Positions 63,835 to 64,000 of a stretch of 64,000 nt of DNA are shown one piece after another. The notes under the pieces are model-generated. The model saw only the letters and a list, made by a program, of their open reading frames with translations, was not told where the DNA came from and did no database searches. Every line of letters starts with the position of its first letter. The first letter of the stretch is position 1. Made by a program: the position numbers and the translations under genes. Source of the stretch: CBDFNC01 sp965249895 (GTDB taxonomy: Bacteria > Pseudomonadota > Gammaproteobacteria > Enterobacterales > CBDFNC01); assembly GCA_965249895.1 (NCBI GenBank), contig CBDFNC010000005.1:868001-932000 (forward strand). Reading direction: 5' to 3'.

Positions 63835-63986
63835 ACCAGCCATCGGCGTTAACCCTTACCCAAAGTCAGGCCCTGTTATTGACAGCGCAGCGATTAATTT
63901 ATCTCCCACCCGAAGACGTCACCATAGAAAACTTCGTCACCATATCTACCATTAACGCGTATATGAGAGGGAGGGGCAGCGAATGA
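63831..63986 (+). CDS. 51-codon chimeric ORF, repeat unit 2
   Basis: Same architecture as unit 1, starting MNQPSALTLTQSQALLLTA. The first half differs from unit 1 at several residues, while the carrier-derived half differs at one (Thr to Ser). The frame is intact and ATGA-coupled at both ends. Confidence 0.5.
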   Translation: MNQPSALTLTQSQALLLTAQRLIYLPPEDVTIENFVTISTINAYMRGRGSE

Positions 63987-64000
63987 ACCAGCCAACCACC
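63983..64000 (+). CDS. Start of a third repeat unit or of the next biosynthetic gene
   Basis: Only MNQPTT is visible before the window ends. It matches the start of unit 1, so this is either another short unit or the true, full-length downstream gene. Confidence 0.4.

Larger units (their letters stand above)
63605..64000. repeat. 152-bp tandem repeat fusing carrier-protein 3' end to next-gene 5' end
   Basis: The CCCGAAGACGTCACC segment recurs at 63605, 63757 and 63909, and ATGAACCAGCC at 63679, 63831 and 63983: an exact 152-bp period. Each unit joins about 75 bp of the carrier-protein end with about 75 bp of the start of the next gene. The carrier part is almost invariant. The next-gene part differs at many bases between units, so it is not a simple copy error. 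The array runs out of the window. Confidence 0.95.

Noticed and set aside
1..64000. CRISPR arrays, rRNA and tRNA genes
   Set aside because: No spaced repeats of CRISPR type, and no rRNA or convincing tRNA cloverleaf, were seen by eye; tRNA detection without a covariance model is not exhaustive.

Overview
The window comes from an IS-rich gammaproteobacterium, probably marine. The markers are malate synthase G next to a long isocitrate lyase with a ScfR-like regulator, a ProXWV betaine importer, a glucose PTS transporter, Zur- and Fur-type operators, and IS66/IS630/IS21/IS5/ISAs1 debris. I cannot name the genus from the sequence alone.

Left part (1-16 kb). A partial ParA and a decayed NERD-kinase gene precede a secreted RelA/SpoT-fold protein. 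An AT-richer island (about 2.6-13.3 kb) follows, holding a Zur-box-like promoter, an SbnB-like dehydrogenase, an ATP-grasp amide ligase, an EamA exporter and a NikA-type metal-binding lipoprotein. This set looks like a compact, possibly undescribed metallophore system. The island is flanked by a direct duplication of about 460 bp of host sequence. Its right side is a nest of insertion elements: IS630 holding IS21, which holds a 202-bp element. Next to it is an intact IS66 with an 8-bp target duplication.

Middle part (15-30 kb). Here are housekeeping and signalling genes: a carbon-nitrogen hydrolase, YaiI, RidA, a response regulator with a zinc ribbon, GFA, and a chemotaxis receptor with a haem-c motif. 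A sugar-binding protein, histidine kinase and OmpR-type regulator lie divergent from ptsG. A siderophore-interacting protein broken by an in-frame stop and a methyltransferase follow.

Metallophore locus (30-36 kb, minus strand). A tightly coupled six-gene operon joins a FecBCD-type ABC importer to a nicotianamine-synthase-like enzyme (CntL type), an opine dehydrogenase (CntM type) and an EamA exporter. Zur-like and Fur-like boxes lie upstream. This is a recognisable staphylopine/pseudopaline-type locus with an unusual importer and no TonB receptor nearby.

Right part (36-64 kb). A HupE-like permease with a P-II-like protein, the glyoxylate shunt (scfR, glcB, aceA), a truncated GST, deformylase, an M48 protease, a proXWV operon and small accessory genes lead to a second biosynthetic operon at 56.8 kb to the end. 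That operon encodes an HTTM-like membrane protein, an EF-hand HupE, an ornithine-cyclodeaminase homologue, an acyl-CoA dehydrogenase, an adenylation enzyme and a carrier protein. The set suits ornithine to proline to pyrrolyl-carrier chemistry. It ends in a 152-bp tandem repeat that makes a chain of ATGA-coupled 51-codon ORFs. Small non-autonomous elements (177 bp in three full copies and one remnant, 202 bp, and 254 bp) are scattered through the window.
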